NCBI GenBank assembly: GCA_021018995.1 | Contig: CM037585.1 | Span: forward strand, 128,827,291 to 128,891,290 | Length of the DNA: 64,000 nucleotides | Source: Chloranthus sessilifolius | Lineage: Eukaryota > Streptophyta > Magnoliopsida > Chloranthales > Chloranthaceae | Direction: 5' to 3' | Part shown: piece after piece, positions 63,868-64,000 of the stretch | Layout of the letters: every line of letters starts with the position of its first letter | Position numbering within the stretch: position 1 is the first letter of the stretch | Made by a program: the position numbers and the translations under genes | Notes under the pieces: generated by a model | Seen by the model: the letters and a program-made list of their open reading frames with translations, nothing else | Database searches by the model: none | Told to the model about the DNA's origin: nothing

Positions 63868-64000
63868 TCCACTCTAATACGAAGTTAAAATAGTAATATT
63901 GAAATGAGGATTAGGGTTATGTTAGGATGAGGATGAAGAAGAAGAAGAGGAAAGAAAGAAGTAAGGAGAAGAATAGTGTAATGTGTTAGATTCTCACACC
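63868..64000 (-). repeat. 5' LTR of copia C, cut by the window end
   Basis: The text GAGGATTAGGGTTATGTTAGGATGAGGA... through GTGTTAGATTCTCACACC matches 61880-61975 in the same orientation with substitutions. It is therefore the second LTR of the element. The rest lies outside the window. No clear primer-binding site was seen at its inner edge. Confidence 0.6.

Overview
This is plant nuclear DNA, almost certainly from a flowering plant with a repeat-rich genome. The evidence is intron-split plant genes with GT-AG junctions, several families of plant Ty1/copia and Ty3/gypsy retrotransposons, a plant L1-type LINE, a hAT transposon and MITEs. The species cannot be named from the sequence. There is a run of Ns at 61257-61500.

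Two host genes are visible. The first (1181-12851, + strand) is a six-exon gene for a membrane-anchored glycoside hydrolase family 9 endo-beta-1,4-glucanase of 526 residues. Every splice junction reads cleanly and all catalytic motifs are intact. Its introns hold a SINE, a LINE fragment, a CACTA-type MITE and several small duplications. The second is a coiled-coil protein gene on the + strand, represented by one large coding exon (59770-60660) that ends at a good splice donor. A likely non-coding first exon lies near 38.77-38.90 kb. If so, its first intron is about 20.9 kb long and is filled with nested transposons.

Between the genes the layout is as follows. 13.2-13.8 kb: LTR end with primer-binding site. 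16.3-16.9 kb: MITE-like foldbacks and an (AT)n run. 17.1-23.5 kb: an LTR fragment in inverted orientation facing a decayed Del/Tekay-like gypsy element, whose gag-protease junction may contain an intron. 23.5-26.1 kb: unassigned repeat DNA with an array of TCGA-centred palindromes. 26.16-33.88 kb: a non-autonomous Athila-like element with both LTRs, inserted into a 22-bp minisatellite that continues on each side. 34.4-37.15 kb: a SINE, GC-rich tandem repeats and a second copy of the 13-kb LTR end.

Inside the presumed giant intron are: a 411-bp tandem duplication (39.8-40.6 kb); copia A (41.1-46.4 kb, - strand) interrupted by copia B (42913-45649, with target-site duplication); an LTR-like promoter region (46.5-47.6 kb); and copia D (+ strand, from 47.6 kb), interrupted by an L1 LINE (- strand), itself interrupted by a 3.47-kb hAT transposon with an 8-bp target duplication. 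The nesting gives the order copia D, then LINE, then hAT. A further copia (C, - strand) fills 61.87-64.0 kb.

No new multi-gene system was found. The observations most worth a second look are the retroelement intron, the recurring palindrome arrays upstream of TATA boxes in unrelated LTRs, the hAT element with its near-complete transposase, the element-in-minisatellite insertion and the giant first intron.
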